From contig UQNA01000028.1 in assembly GCA_900542195.1 (NCBI GenBank), forward strand, positions 1-37,203: a stretch of 37,203 nt of DNA, in the 5' to 3' direction. This document shows, in pieces, positions 26,296 through 34,350 of this stretch. The notes beneath the pieces were generated by a model. The model was not told where the DNA came from. It saw nothing but the letters and a program-made list of their open reading frames with translations, and made no database searches. This stretch comes from an uncultured Sutterella sp. Lineage in GTDB: Bacteria > Pseudomonadota > Gammaproteobacteria > Burkholderiales > Burkholderiaceae_F. The position numbers and the translations under genes were made by a program. Numbering within the stretch: position 1 is the first letter of the stretch; each line of letters begins with the position of its first letter.

Positions 26296-26322
26296 TCCTT
26301 GCAATCGGCAAGATGATTTCAG

Positions 26323-26366
26323 CAGCGGTCAGCGATTCGGTTCGCTTGCCGCTGTGTTCATTTTTG
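26323..26366 (+). terminator. Attenuating terminator between rpsO and pnp
   Basis: Arms CAGCGG (26323-26328) and CCGCTG (26349-26354), with an inner AGCG/CGCT stem, are followed by a short ATTTTT. E. coli has a partial terminator at the same place, so read-through into pnp is expected. Confidence 0.7.
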
Positions 26367-26470
26367 GTTCAATATTTTTAAACCGGCGCGTTGCGATATG
26401 TGCGTGACGAAAAAATTAATTTTTCTGAGCCGCAGATACCGCAGTGTGCCGAGTCAAAGGAATACTACAC

Positions 26471-28645
26471 ATGACAATGTTTAATAAAGTCGTAAAGACT
26501 TTTCAGTACGGTGAGCATACCGTCACACTTGAAACCGGTGAAATCGCTCGTCAGGCAACCGGTGCTGTTATCTGCAACATGGACGAAACAGTTGTTCTCG
26601 CCACTGTTGTAGCAAAGAAAGAAACAAAACCAGGTCAGGATTTCTTCCCGCTGACTGTAGACTACATCGAAAAAACATACGCTGCCGGTAAGATTCCGGG
26701 AGGCTACTTCAAACGTGAAGGCCGTCCAAGCGAAAAAGAAACATTAACTTCCAGATTGATCGACAGACCTATCCGTCCATTGTTCCCGGAAGGTTTCTTC
26801 AATGAAGTACAAATCATCATTCACGTTCTTTCCGTGAACCCCGAAGTTGATCCTGATATTCCTTCCATGATTGCAGCTTCTGCAGCTTTGGCAGTTTCCG
26901 GTGTTCCTTTCCATGGTCCTATCGGCGCAGCTCGTGTTGGTTATATCAACGATCAGTATGTTCTTTGCCCAACAGAATCTCAGTTGAAAGAATCTAAGCT
27001 TGACTTAGTTGTCGCTGGTACTGAACGTGCCGTTCTTATGGTTGAGTCCGAAGCTCAGCAGCTTTCTGAAGAAGTTATGCTTGGAGCTGTTATGTTCGGT
27101 CACGAACAGATGCAGGCAGTTATCGAAGCCATTGACGCTCTCGTTGAAGAAGGCGGCAAGCCGTTGTGGGATTGGGAACCGGCTCCTAAGAATGAAGCTC
27201 TCTTAGCTAAGATTACAGAAATCGTCGGTGACAGAATCAACGACGCCTTCACCCATAGAAACAAACAAGAAAGAAACGAATGCCTTCGTGTAGTCTATGA
27301 AGACGTTCAAGAAAAAATTGCTGCCGCTATTGAAGCCGGCGAATTAGAAGAAGTTGATCCTAACGAAGTCAACAATATTCTTTTCGAAATGGAAGCACGC
27401 CATGTCAGAGGCAAGATCCTTGCCGGAGAAAGACGTATCGACGGCCGTGATACACGCACCGTTCGCCCAATCGAAATCCGTACAGGTGTCCTTCCGAGAA
27501 CACATGGTTCCGCTCTCTTTACACGCGGCGAAACTCAGGCTTTGGTTGTTACTACTCTCGGCACAAAGCAGGATGAACAGATTGTTGATTCTCTCGGCGG
27601 AGAATATCGCGAACGCTTCATGATGCACTACAACATGCCTCCGTTTGCTACCGGTGAAACAGGTCGCGTCGGTTCTCCGAAGCGCCGCGAAATCGGTCAC
27701 GGACGTTTGGCAAAACGCGCTCTTCGCGCCGTTATTCCAGCCGAAAAAGATTTCGAATACTCTATGCGAGTAGTTTCTGAAATCTGTGAATCCAACGGTT
27801 CTTCTTCTATGGCCAGCGTTTGCGGCGGCTGCTTATCCCTGATTGACGCAGGTGTTCCTCTGACAGACTTCGTAGCCGGTGTTGCTATGGGCCTGATCAA
27901 GGAAGGCAACAAGTTTGCTGTTTTGACCGACATTCTTGGTGACGAAGATCACTTAGGCGATATGGATTTCAAGGTAGCCGGTACAGATCATGGTGTTACT
28001 GCTCTTCAGATGGATATCAAGATTGAAGGCATTAACAAGGAAATCATGGAAGTCGCTCTAGCTCAGGCTAAAGAAGGCCGCATGCATATCCTCGGAATCA
28101 TGCATGAAGCAGTTGGCGATGAAAAGCGTGAACTCAGCCAGTACGCTCCGCGTATGCTCAGCTTCAAGATTAATCCGGAGAAGATTAGAGACGTTATCGG
28201 TAAGGGCGGTGCAGTTATTCGTGCCATTACAGAAGAAACAGGCGTTTCCATCAATATTGAAGATGACGGCAGCGTAACTATCGCTTCTGTTGACCAGGCA
28301 GCTGCTGATGAAGCCAAGAGACGTATTGACGAAATCACAGTAGACGTTGAAGTCGGCCAGGTTTATGTTGGCAAAGTCACAAAGATTCTTGACTTCGGTG
28401 CTTTCGTTCAGGTTCTGCCGGGAAGAGAAGGTCTCCTTCATATCAGTCAGATCGCTCACGAAAGAGTTGCCAAGGTTGCTGACCATCTGAAAGAAGGTCA
28501 GGAAGTTCGCGTAAAGGTTTTGGAAATTGATGAAAAGGGCAAATTCAAACTTTCTATGAAAGCTTTGATTGAGAAACCTGCTCGTCAAGAAAAGCCAGCT
28601 GAAAAACAGCAGTCCGCTGAAAATCCGGACATTATCGTTGGCTAA
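26471..28645 (+). CDS. pnp: Polyribonucleotide nucleotidyltransferase (PNPase)
   Basis: A 724-residue trimeric 3'-5' phosphorolytic exoribonuclease of the degradosome. The ATG at 26471 is chosen because AAGGA lies just upstream; nine codons of open frame before it lack support. Two RNase PH domains (residues ~10-215 and ~315-545, with 'FMMHYNMPPFATGE' and 'GSPKRREIGHG' in the second) flank an all-helical linker. Next come a KH domain around 'DVIGKGGAVIRAI' (~573-585) and an S1 domain ('GKVTKILDFGAFVQ', ~635). A charged tail ends it. In other bacteria pnp is autoregulated through RNase III cleavage of its leader; the hairpin at 26323 is a possible site. Confidence 0.97.
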   Translation: MTMFNKVVKTFQYGEHTVTLETGEIARQATGAVICNMDETVVLATVVAKKETKPGQDFFPLTVDYIEKTYAAGKIPGGYFKREGRPSEKETLTSRLIDRPIRPLFPEGFFNEVQIIIHVLSVNPEVDPDIPSMIAASAALAVSGVPFHGPIGAARVGYINDQYVLCPTESQLKESKLDLVVAGTERAVLMVESEAQQLSEEVMLGAVMFGHEQMQAVIEAIDALVEEGGKPLWDWEPAPKNEALLAKITEIVGDRINDAFTHRNKQERNECLRVVYEDVQEKIAAAIEAGELEEVDPNEVNNILFEMEARHVRGKILAGERRIDGRDTRTVRPIEIRTGVLPRTHGSALFTRGETQALVVTTLGTKQDEQIVDSLGGEYRERFMMHYNMPPFATGETGRVGSPKRREIGHGRLAKRALRAVIPAEKDFEYSMRVVSEICESNGSSSMASVCGGCLSLIDAGVPLTDFVAGVAMGLIKEGNKFAVLTDILGDEDHLGDMDFKVAGTDHGVTALQMDIKIEGINKEIMEVALAQAKEGRMHILGIMHEAVGDEKRELSQYAPRMLSFKINPEKIRDVIGKGGAVIRAITEETGVSINIEDDGSVTIASVDQAAADEAKRRIDEITVDVEVGQVYVGKVTKILDFGAFVQVLPGREGLLHISQIAHERVAKVADHLKEGQEVRVKVLEIDEKGKFKLSMKALIEKPARQEKPAEKQQSAENPDIIVG

Positions 28646-28989
28646 TTAAGCCCCGATAATTAACCGGCATTATTCAAGTATTCTCAAAAAGCAGAGAACT
28701 ATTTGGAGATGCCGGTTTTTCTTTGCTTTTTGAAAAGTTTTTATGTTTTCCTTCTTCCGCTAAGAATCTATTCTCCATTAAGCTCAAAAGCCCAGTTCTT
28801 CTCCTAAATAGAAAAGGGATTAATTCCATTAAAGAAGTGAATTCAATTCTCACTTACTTTTTCCTAAGTGTTTTCCTTTTGATAACAAATGATTCTGAAT
28901 TAACTTTTTAGCAACTATTAAGAATGATCGATTAAGAATTAAAAGAAGATTGGGATAATCAGCTAATTTTCCATTTTTAGAGGCTTACT
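28646..28989. other. Intergenic region between pnp and hydE
   Basis: It contains the pnp terminator and then AT-rich sequence. A 62-codon frame at 28723-28911 starts inside the terminator tail, has no ribosome binding site and shows no family features, so it is not called. The hydE promoter should lie in the right half. Confidence 0.4.
28662..28722 (+). terminator. Intrinsic terminator after pnp
   Basis: Arms AACCGGCAT (28662-28670) and ATGCCGGTT (28709-28717) pair perfectly, with an inner TTCTC/GAGAA stem, and run into a T-rich tail. Confidence 0.85.
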
Positions 28990-30123
28990 TTGTTCAATCT
29001 AAAAGAATTATTGAAAAAAACGGATTTTACGAATGAAGAAATTATTTTTCTTTTAGGATTAAAAGACCCGGAACAGTGCAGGCTTCTTCAAGAAGAGGCT
29101 TATCGCAGAACAACTGCCTTGATGGGAAACAAGGTTTACTACCGCGGGCTCATTGAATGTTCCAACATCTGCACTTCGAATTGCCGTTATTGCGGAATTA
29201 GGAAGGATAATCATCAAGTACGCCGTTATGAGATGACAAAGCAGGAAATTATTGATCAGGCCGTCTGGGCTGCTCGCAATGGCTATGCATCCATTTGTTT
29301 ACAGGCAGGCGAAAGAAGGGATGAAAAATTTATTAGTTTCATCGAAGAGTGCCTCAGAGAAATTCACAAACAAACCGTAAGCGATGTTCTTCCTGATGGA
29401 GTGGGCGTAACTTTGTCTTTGGGAGAGCAAACAAAAGAAGTTTATGAACGTTGGGCTGTTGCCAGCGGTAATAGATCCAATTTGCGTTACTTGGCAAGAT
29501 TTGAAACTTCTAACGCTGATCTTTTCAGCATGCTTCACTCAGCAAAAGGAAAATACGAAAAAATTCTGGATCATCGTCTTGAGTGTCTGAAGCATTTAAA
29601 AGAATGCGGCTATCAGGTCGGAACCGGAGTAATGATTGGCATCCCGGGTCAGACTTTAAAAGATCTTTGTATGGATATCCGAATGTTCCAACAGGTAGAT
29701 GCTGACATGATTGGTATGGGACCGTATTTAATGTCTGAAGAAGCAGATTTAGAGTTTCTCGGACAAATGGAGAATAAGGCTCTATTCCAGCTTTCTTTGA
29801 ATATGATTGCGGTTACAAGACTGGTAATGGGCAATATTAATATTGCAGCTGCTACCGCCCTCCAAGTTCTTCATCCGGAGGGAAGAGAGATTGCAATTGA
29901 ATATGGCTGCAATGTCATCATGCCGAATCTCTCTCCTACCAAATTCAGAGAAGGCTATCAACTTTACGATCATAAGCCCGGTCTCAACGATGACCCATTC
30001 CATTTCGGCTTGCATTTGGAAGAAAGAATTCAATCCAGGGGAAGGGAAGTAGGCTGGAATGAGTCAGGTTCTTCTCGGAAATGGCTTATGAAACAAGAAA
30101 AACAGGAACCACTGGCTTGCTAA
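28990..30123 (+). CDS. hydE: [FeFe]-hydrogenase maturase HydE-like radical SAM enzyme
   Basis: A 377-residue radical SAM protein. The CX3CX2C cluster motif is Cys61, Cys65 and Cys68 in 'NICTSNCRYCGIRKDN'. HydE-type stretches follow in order: 'YEMTKQEIIDQA', 'GVTLSLGEQ', 'ARFETSNADLF', 'GYQVGTGVMIGIPGQT', 'MIGMGPYL', 'MIAVTRLVMGNINIAAATALQ' and 'GCNVIMPNLSP'. HydE works with HydG and HydF to build the H-cluster ligands of [FeFe]-hydrogenase. BioB or PylB homology is less likely because of the 'GMGPYL' and 'NIAAATALQ' blocks. The start is TTG with AGAGG just upstream, and a perfect terminator follows. No hydF, hydG or hydrogenase gene lies in the window, so the partners must be elsewhere or it has another job. 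Confidence 0.85.
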   Translation: MFNLKELLKKTDFTNEEIIFLLGLKDPEQCRLLQEEAYRRTTALMGNKVYYRGLIECSNICTSNCRYCGIRKDNHQVRRYEMTKQEIIDQAVWAARNGYASICLQAGERRDEKFISFIEECLREIHKQTVSDVLPDGVGVTLSLGEQTKEVYERWAVASGNRSNLRYLARFETSNADLFSMLHSAKGKYEKILDHRLECLKHLKECGYQVGTGVMIGIPGQTLKDLCMDIRMFQQVDADMIGMGPYLMSEEADLEFLGQMENKALFQLSLNMIAVTRLVMGNINIAAATALQVLHPEGREIAIEYGCNVIMPNLSPTKFREGYQLYDHKPGLNDDPFHFGLHLEERIQSRGREVGWNESGSSRKWLMKQEKQEPLAC

Positions 30124-30164
30124 GTAAAGACATTTTCCTTCAAATATAGTTTTGTTACAAAAGC

Positions 30165-30201
30165 AGGCGCCAAGAATTTAATTTTTATTCTTGGCGCCTT
30201 T
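30165..30201 (+). terminator. Intrinsic terminator after hydE
   Basis: Arms AGGCGCCAAGAAT (30165-30177) and ATTCTTGGCGCCT (30187-30199) form a perfect 13-bp stem with a 9-base T-rich loop, followed by TTG. It insulates hydE from tpiA. Confidence 0.85.
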
Positions 30202-30241
30202 GCTAAACTTATTTTTTTCATTATTACAAATAGAGGATTCC

Positions 30242-31012
30242 ATGCGCAGAGGCTTAGTCGTAGGCAACTGGAAAATGAACGGTTCATTGGAATTTATTGA
30301 AAACTGGGTATCTCAATACACAGCTTTTTTAGAAACTCAGACTGAGACCGCTATTTGTCCTCCGTACGTCTATATTCCTTCTTTAAGAAATCGTCTGATG
30401 ACTTCCGCAATTCACATGGGAGTCGGAGCGCAAGATTGTTCTGTCCATAATGATGGTGCTTACACTGGCGAAGTAGCAGCAAATATGCTGGCTGATGTCG
30501 GATGCTCTTTTGTTATTGTTGGTCACTCCGAGCGCCGGCAGTATCATTCTGAATCTAATGAAATGGTTGCTTTGAAAGCACAAAAAGTTCTCGAAGCCGG
30601 ACTCCGTCCTATTGTTTGTGTCGGCGAGACGTTGGAGGAAAGAGAAGCGGGACGAACTAATGAAGTTGTCTTAGCCCAGCTCAATGCGGTTCTTGATGTC
30701 ATCGGGCCTGAAATGCTAGTCACCGGTGCGTTAGCCTATGAACCTGTTTGGGCTATTGGAACAGGAAAAACTGCGACGCCGGAGGAGGCGCAAGAAGTTC
30801 ACAAGATCCTTCGAGATAGTGTAAAATCACGCAATTCTGATGCTGGGGATTCCTTGAGAATAATCTATGGAGGCTCAGTAAAGCCATCAAATGCTCAAAA
30901 GCTGTTTGCTTGTCCTGATATTGACGGAGGTTTGATTGGCGGAGCTTCATTAAAGGCTGATGATTTTTATGCAATTGCCCAAGCGGCCAGCTCGGTAGAG
31001 TTTATTGTTTAA
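30242..31012 (+). CDS. tpiA: Triosephosphate isomerase
   Basis: A 256-residue TIM-barrel enzyme interconverting dihydroxyacetone phosphate and glyceraldehyde-3-phosphate. The ATG at 30242 is chosen so that the protein begins 'MRRGLVVGNWKMNGS' with the substrate-binding Asn-Lys; the longer open frame overlaps the hydE terminator region. Catalytic His is in 'VGHSERRQ', catalytic Glu in 'AYEPVWAIGTGKTA' (which starts the mobile loop), and 'YGGSVKPSN' and 'DGGLIGGASL' bind phosphate. The tpiA-secG-tRNA-Leu order is a betaproteobacterial constant. Confidence 0.97.
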   Translation: MRRGLVVGNWKMNGSLEFIENWVSQYTAFLETQTETAICPPYVYIPSLRNRLMTSAIHMGVGAQDCSVHNDGAYTGEVAANMLADVGCSFVIVGHSERRQYHSESNEMVALKAQKVLEAGLRPIVCVGETLEEREAGRTNEVVLAQLNAVLDVIGPEMLVTGALAYEPVWAIGTGKTATPEEAQEVHKILRDSVKSRNSDAGDSLRIIYGGSVKPSNAQKLFACPDIDGGLIGGASLKADDFYAIAQAASSVEFIV

Positions 31013-31027
31013 CGGTTAGAAACAAAA

Positions 31028-31393
31028 ATGAATTACATTCTTACTATTGCCATCGTGCTTCAAGTTTTGAGTGCGCTAGCAATTATTGTTTTGGTTCTTT
31101 TACAGCATGGTAAAGGAGCTGATCTTGGCGCAGCTTTCGGAGGCGGCGCTTCCGGTTCACTTTTCGGTGCTTCCGGTTCTGCAAACTTTTTATCTCGCTC
31201 CACTGCGGTTGCGGCCACGATTTTCTTCTGCTCCACTTTGGCATTGACAGTAGGTGCAAAGCACAATCGTGCCCCGGTTTCCGGCGGTGTTTTGGGTACA
31301 GTTTCCGAAACTACAGCACCGGCTCCGGAGCCTGTTAAAGCTCCTGTAGAAAAAAGTAGCGAATCTCCTGCACAAAATCAAATTCCGCGCTAG
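31028..31393 (+). CDS. secG: Preprotein translocase subunit SecG
   Basis: A 121-residue inner-membrane subunit of the SecYEG channel. Two transmembrane helices (residues ~3-24 and ~54-75) flank the conserved Gly-rich loop 'LLQHGKGADLGAAFGGGASGSLFG'. The tail is rich in Ala, Pro and Glu, as in other betaproteobacteria. It starts 15 bases after tpiA and they are likely co-transcribed. The tRNA-Leu gene follows 20 bases after the stop. Confidence 0.95.
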   Translation: MNYILTIAIVLQVLSALAIIVLVLLQHGKGADLGAAFGGGASGSLFGASGSANFLSRSTAVAATIFFCSTLALTVGAKHNRAPVSGGVLGTVSETTAPAPEPVKAPVEKSSESPAQNQIPR

Positions 31394-31413
31394 AATACGG
31401 ACTTCTTGATTTA

Positions 31414-31498
31414 GCCGACGTGGTGAAATTGGTAGACACACCATCTTGAGGGGGTGGCGGCGAGAGCCGTGCGAGTTCAAATCTCGCCGTCGGCACCA
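31414..31498 (+). tRNA. tRNA-Leu (anticodon GAG), copy 1
   Basis: An 85-nt class II tRNA with encoded CCA. Acceptor arms GCCGACG (31414-31420) and CGTCGGC (31488-31494) pair fully, followed by A and CCA. The anticodon stem CCATC/GGTGG encloses the loop TTGAGGG, giving anticodon GAG. A long variable arm (GGCGAGAGCC region) and the GTTCAAATC T-loop are present. It follows secG directly, its usual place in Burkholderiales. A second identical gene lies inverted at 33799-33883. Confidence 0.96.
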
Positions 31499-31935
31499 AA
31501 ATTTTAAAGCCCAGATTTAATCGTCTGGGCTTTGTCACATCCGGCGAAATTTCGTTCGGTTTCGAAAGAAAAATGCGAGCTTAACGTTCTCTCAGCATCC
31601 TTAAAAAGTTTTTCTAAGTACCTGGTAATCTTTCAATGGCTGTCTGAAGGAAAGAACGCCTTTACAAAACAGAGTGCTGTCAAAAGAATCGCTGTGAGTC
31701 CTAATGTTTGGCCTTCTTTTATTGGCCGAAAATTTCTGTGAAAGAGTTCAAAATTTGGGAGACCGGCAAGAGGTTAGAACCCAATAATTAAGCCTGAACT
31801 TTACTAAACTAAATATATTTCTCAAAATCTTTTAGCCGGATCGCCCAAACCCCTTATCCAGAGCCCGTTTTGGCCGTCTAGGGGTTAGATTTATCTTTAC
31901 TCCTAGACATAATACTCATATCTAGTGAGGCACCT
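31499..31935. other. Region between tRNA-Leu copy 1 and the transposase
   Basis: It holds the tRNA terminator (31506-31533), a GGCC-rich inverted stretch at 31708-31740 that may be the left end of the insertion sequence, and a hairpin with arms AACCCCT (31848-31854) and AGGGGTT (31880-31886) in front of the transposase. A 69-codon frame at 31532-31741 has no family features. The nuo operon expected after this tRNA in relatives is absent. Confidence 0.45.
31506..31533 (+). terminator. Hairpin terminator after tRNA-Leu copy 1
   Basis: Arms AAAGCCCAGA (31506-31515) and TCTGGGCTTT (31524-31533) form a perfect 10-bp stem with an 8-base loop; the T-run is short. Confidence 0.75.
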
Positions 31936-33707
31936 ATGCTTTTCCAAACTCTTTCAAATGAACTTCATCCATTGTTAGTTCAGAAAACCCAAAAAGCTTC
32001 TTACGTTCTCAGGTATAAAAATAAATGGGTCGACGGCGTTTCAAAACGCATTAGCAGCGAAACAGTGGGGAGAATTCTTGATGAAAATACGGGTGCCTTT
32101 GAATTTAGCAGCAAATTTCTCAACAAGAATCCCCAATTCCGAGGTCTGAACCTCTTCTGGGATAAAGAACATTGCATTCTCACTTATCGAGCCGCTCCGA
32201 CTCTCGGGCCGACCGCTCAATCAAGGCTGAATGCCGGGGCCTCCTATTTGTTTTTAGAAATAGCAGAACAGGCAGGAATCCTCGAAGATCTCAAGACCGT
32301 CTGGGGAGAAAAAGCTGCCGATATTATTTCTCTAGCCATTTACTTTCTTGTTCACCCGCATCTTAATATCGACAGTTATTTTCATACAGCAGAACGGACG
32401 TTACTGCCTGGGCAACCGCTCAGCGCCAAACGTTGTACAGAGCTTTTTGAGTCAATAACTTTCGACGAGCGTAATCATTATCTTAAATTGCGGGCCGCTA
32501 GGAGTTCCGAAACTAACAACCCCAATTACTGGGCCTATGACACAACATCTATTTCTTCTTACTCCGAGACGATACCGCTTGTTAAATACGGTTTTAACAA
32601 AGAGCACGATCCTTTGCCGCAGATGGTGCTTGGCATTCTGATGGATTGCAATACCGGAGAACCTATTGACTATCAACTACTTAATGGAGCTACGGCTGAT
32701 GTATCCACTTTAAAAAAACTTTTTCTAGTTCGCTCGAACATTGATGTCGACACAATCAGCTTAATCCTTGATAGAGGATTTGATAGTTTCGAGAACCTGA
32801 AACTGCTATATCTTCAGCATACGAATTTCATCCTGGCCGTTAAATCCAACAGCACGATCATTGCCGATTCATTTAAAGCAAATTGGAAAACTCTAAAGGC
32901 TCGAAATCCTCTCGAATATATCCCGGAGTACGAATGCTTCGGAAGGGCATGCAAGGCGCACTATAACTTCCAATCCAAAGAGCTGGGTCAGATCGATTCG
33001 GAGGTCTACGTTCATATGTTTTACAGCCCGGATAAGGCCGTGAGTGAACTTCATCGAGACGATTTAATCCTCCACGGATGTTTAGAAGAAATTACCGAAA
33101 GAGAAAGAAAAAAGCGGATGAATAAGGAACTGCGCGACCCGAGTACTGCTTTAAGAGCGTACTTTAGGAGAGAAGAAAAAGGAAAATGGGAACTTAAAGG
33201 TGAGGAATGGCTAAGCATTCAGCAAAATTCCGGTTTGTTCTACCTGGTATCAAATTCGATATCAAGTCCGCGAGAATGTCTGTTCAAATACAGAAGCCGA
33301 GACGTTGCCGAAAAAGGCTTCAACAACTTTAAAGAACGATGTGCCGGGAGGAGAGCCAGATGCCAGGAAAGTTCTTTACATGCCAAAATTTTTGTTATTT
33401 ATCTGGCTATCACCTTGCGTTTGATGCTTCGTCATCGTGTTAATCAGACAACTGAAGAAGAGTATCTTAAAACAGAGAAAATCCGGAACATTCCAGATAA
33501 CAGCGTGCCGGAGATGATCGACGACCTTAACTATGTTGGAGTGACAAAGTGCATGGGAATTTCGCCGGCGCAATATTTCTGGGATCAACTCACTCCCAAG
33601 CAACGGGACTATTACAAATTTGCAAAAGTACCGTTGCCCGAGGGGACATTTGTCTTAGGTAGTTTTATATCTAGGTAAGAAAAGTTCAGGAAGGAAAATT
33701 TCGGCCA
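31723..33707 (+). mobile_element. IS1634-like insertion sequence, ends tentative
   Basis: The only candidate terminal inverted repeats I can find are TGGCCGAAAATTTC (31723-31736) and GAAAATTTCGGCCA (33694-33707). They match inverted at 13 of 14 bases, with one mismatch in the middle, and somewhat beyond. The motif is itself partly palindromic, so chance is possible. No clear target-site duplication was seen. The inferred element is about 2.0 kb, within the family's range, and carries one transposase gene. The outer limits could lie farther out, up to the flanking tRNA genes. Confidence 0.4.
31936..33678 (+). CDS. Transposase, DDE type, IS1634-like
   Basis: A complete 580-residue transposase of the IS4/IS1634 group. 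The DDE triad is visible as 'YDTTSISSYSE' (first Asp, near 197), 'LILDRGFDSFENL' (second Asp, near 278) and 'YRSRDVAEKGFNNFK', the Y-(2)-R-(3)-E-(6)-K signature that carries the Glu. A long insertion between the second Asp and the Glu is normal for this group. No frameshift or stop is present, so it may be active. The start ATG follows 'gtgaggcacct', with a GAGG ribosome binding site. It sits between inverted tRNA-Leu copies. Confidence 0.9.
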   Translation: MLFQTLSNELHPLLVQKTQKASYVLRYKNKWVDGVSKRISSETVGRILDENTGAFEFSSKFLNKNPQFRGLNLFWDKEHCILTYRAAPTLGPTAQSRLNAGASYLFLEIAEQAGILEDLKTVWGEKAADIISLAIYFLVHPHLNIDSYFHTAERTLLPGQPLSAKRCTELFESITFDERNHYLKLRAARSSETNNPNYWAYDTTSISSYSETIPLVKYGFNKEHDPLPQMVLGILMDCNTGEPIDYQLLNGATADVSTLKKLFLVRSNIDVDTISLILDRGFDSFENLKLLYLQHTNFILAVKSNSTIIADSFKANWKTLKARNPLEYIPEYECFGRACKAHYNFQSKELGQIDSEVYVHMFYSPDKAVSELHRDDLILHGCLEEITERERKKRMNKELRDPSTALRAYFRREEKGKWELKGEEWLSIQQNSGLFYLVSNSISSPRECLFKYRSRDVAEKGFNNFKERCAGRRARCQESSLHAKIFVIYLAITLRLMLRHRVNQTTEEEYLKTEKIRNIPDNSVPEMIDDLNYVGVTKCMGISPAQYFWDQLTPKQRDYYKFAKVPLPEGTFVLGSFISR

Positions 33708-33759
33708 TGAAAAAGTTTTGACAAGAAGTGGCCGACAAGAATAAATAATTTGATTCCAA

Positions 33760-33793
33760 AACAAAAAACTCATTCCGCAAAAATGGAATGAGT
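33760..33793 (-). terminator. Intrinsic terminator of tRNA-Leu copy 2
   Basis: Read on the minus strand, arms ACTCATTCC and GGAATGAGT (33785-33793 and 33768-33776) form a perfect 9-bp stem with an 8-base loop followed by TTTTTTGTTTT. It differs from the terminator of copy 1. Confidence 0.85.
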
Positions 33794-33798
33794 AATTC

Positions 33799-33883
33799 TG
33801 GTGCCGACGGCGAGATTTGAACTCGCACGGCTCTCGCCGCCACCCCCTCAAGATGGTGTGTCTACCAATTTCACCACGTCGGC
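33799..33883 (-). tRNA. tRNA-Leu (anticodon GAG), copy 2, inverted
   Basis: Identical over all 85 nt, CCA included, to the gene at 31414-31498 but on the opposite strand. Flanking bases on both sides differ, so the identity stops exactly at the gene ends. It has its own terminator and should be functional. Confidence 0.95.
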
Positions 33884-34350
33884 TTGAAAGTGAGACCGAA
33901 CTATAGCATAAATTTTTAATTTGTGTGCGCTAGTACTAAAAATTTTTTAATTACTTGAGTTTTTTATTCTAAAAATATTCAATTTGGCTATCAAAATTAA
34001 TAAGTTTTAGTAAATAAATCTATAAATATCAATTAGATAAAAGAAGAAGTAAGCAAATTTTTCAAAGAAAAAATAATTATTGAAAAATTAAAAAACAAAC
34101 TCATGTTTCATATAATGGATTCCAGGTAGTCGAATCAAAACTTACTTTTCTTCGATTATTCAAATTTTCATACCTTCGGAATACATCATGAATTTGAAAG
34201 ATAGAAAAGTACGCAGAAGCTCTCAAAGAGAGAACTGTTGTAACTGAAATTTCTCTCCTTAACTGAAGACATCCAGTTAAGCGTCTTGGCCTTACGAGTC
34301 CGTTCTCTATTTCAAATCTATAAATTATTTTTACCTATTGGGAGCTTATT
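33884..34350. other. AT-rich region upstream of cysK
   Basis: These 467 bases have no open frame of note and are strikingly AT-rich between 33900 and 34120. An inverted repeat CTTAACTG (34258-34265) with CAGTTAAG (34274-34281) lies 70 bases before cysK and could be an operator or leader stem. The cysK and tRNA-Leu copy 2 promoters must be here. Confidence 0.45.

Noticed and set aside
28723..28911. 62-codon frame after pnp
   Set aside because: It starts in the terminator tail, is made of AT-rich low-complexity residues and has no ribosome binding site.
31532..31741. 69-codon frame after tRNA-Leu copy 1
   Set aside because: It starts within the tRNA terminator and resembles no family; its end overlaps the possible left end of the insertion sequence.
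31848..31886. Hairpin before the transposase as a riboswitch
   Set aside because: A single 7-bp stem with no conserved core; more simply a stem limiting read-through expression of the transposase.
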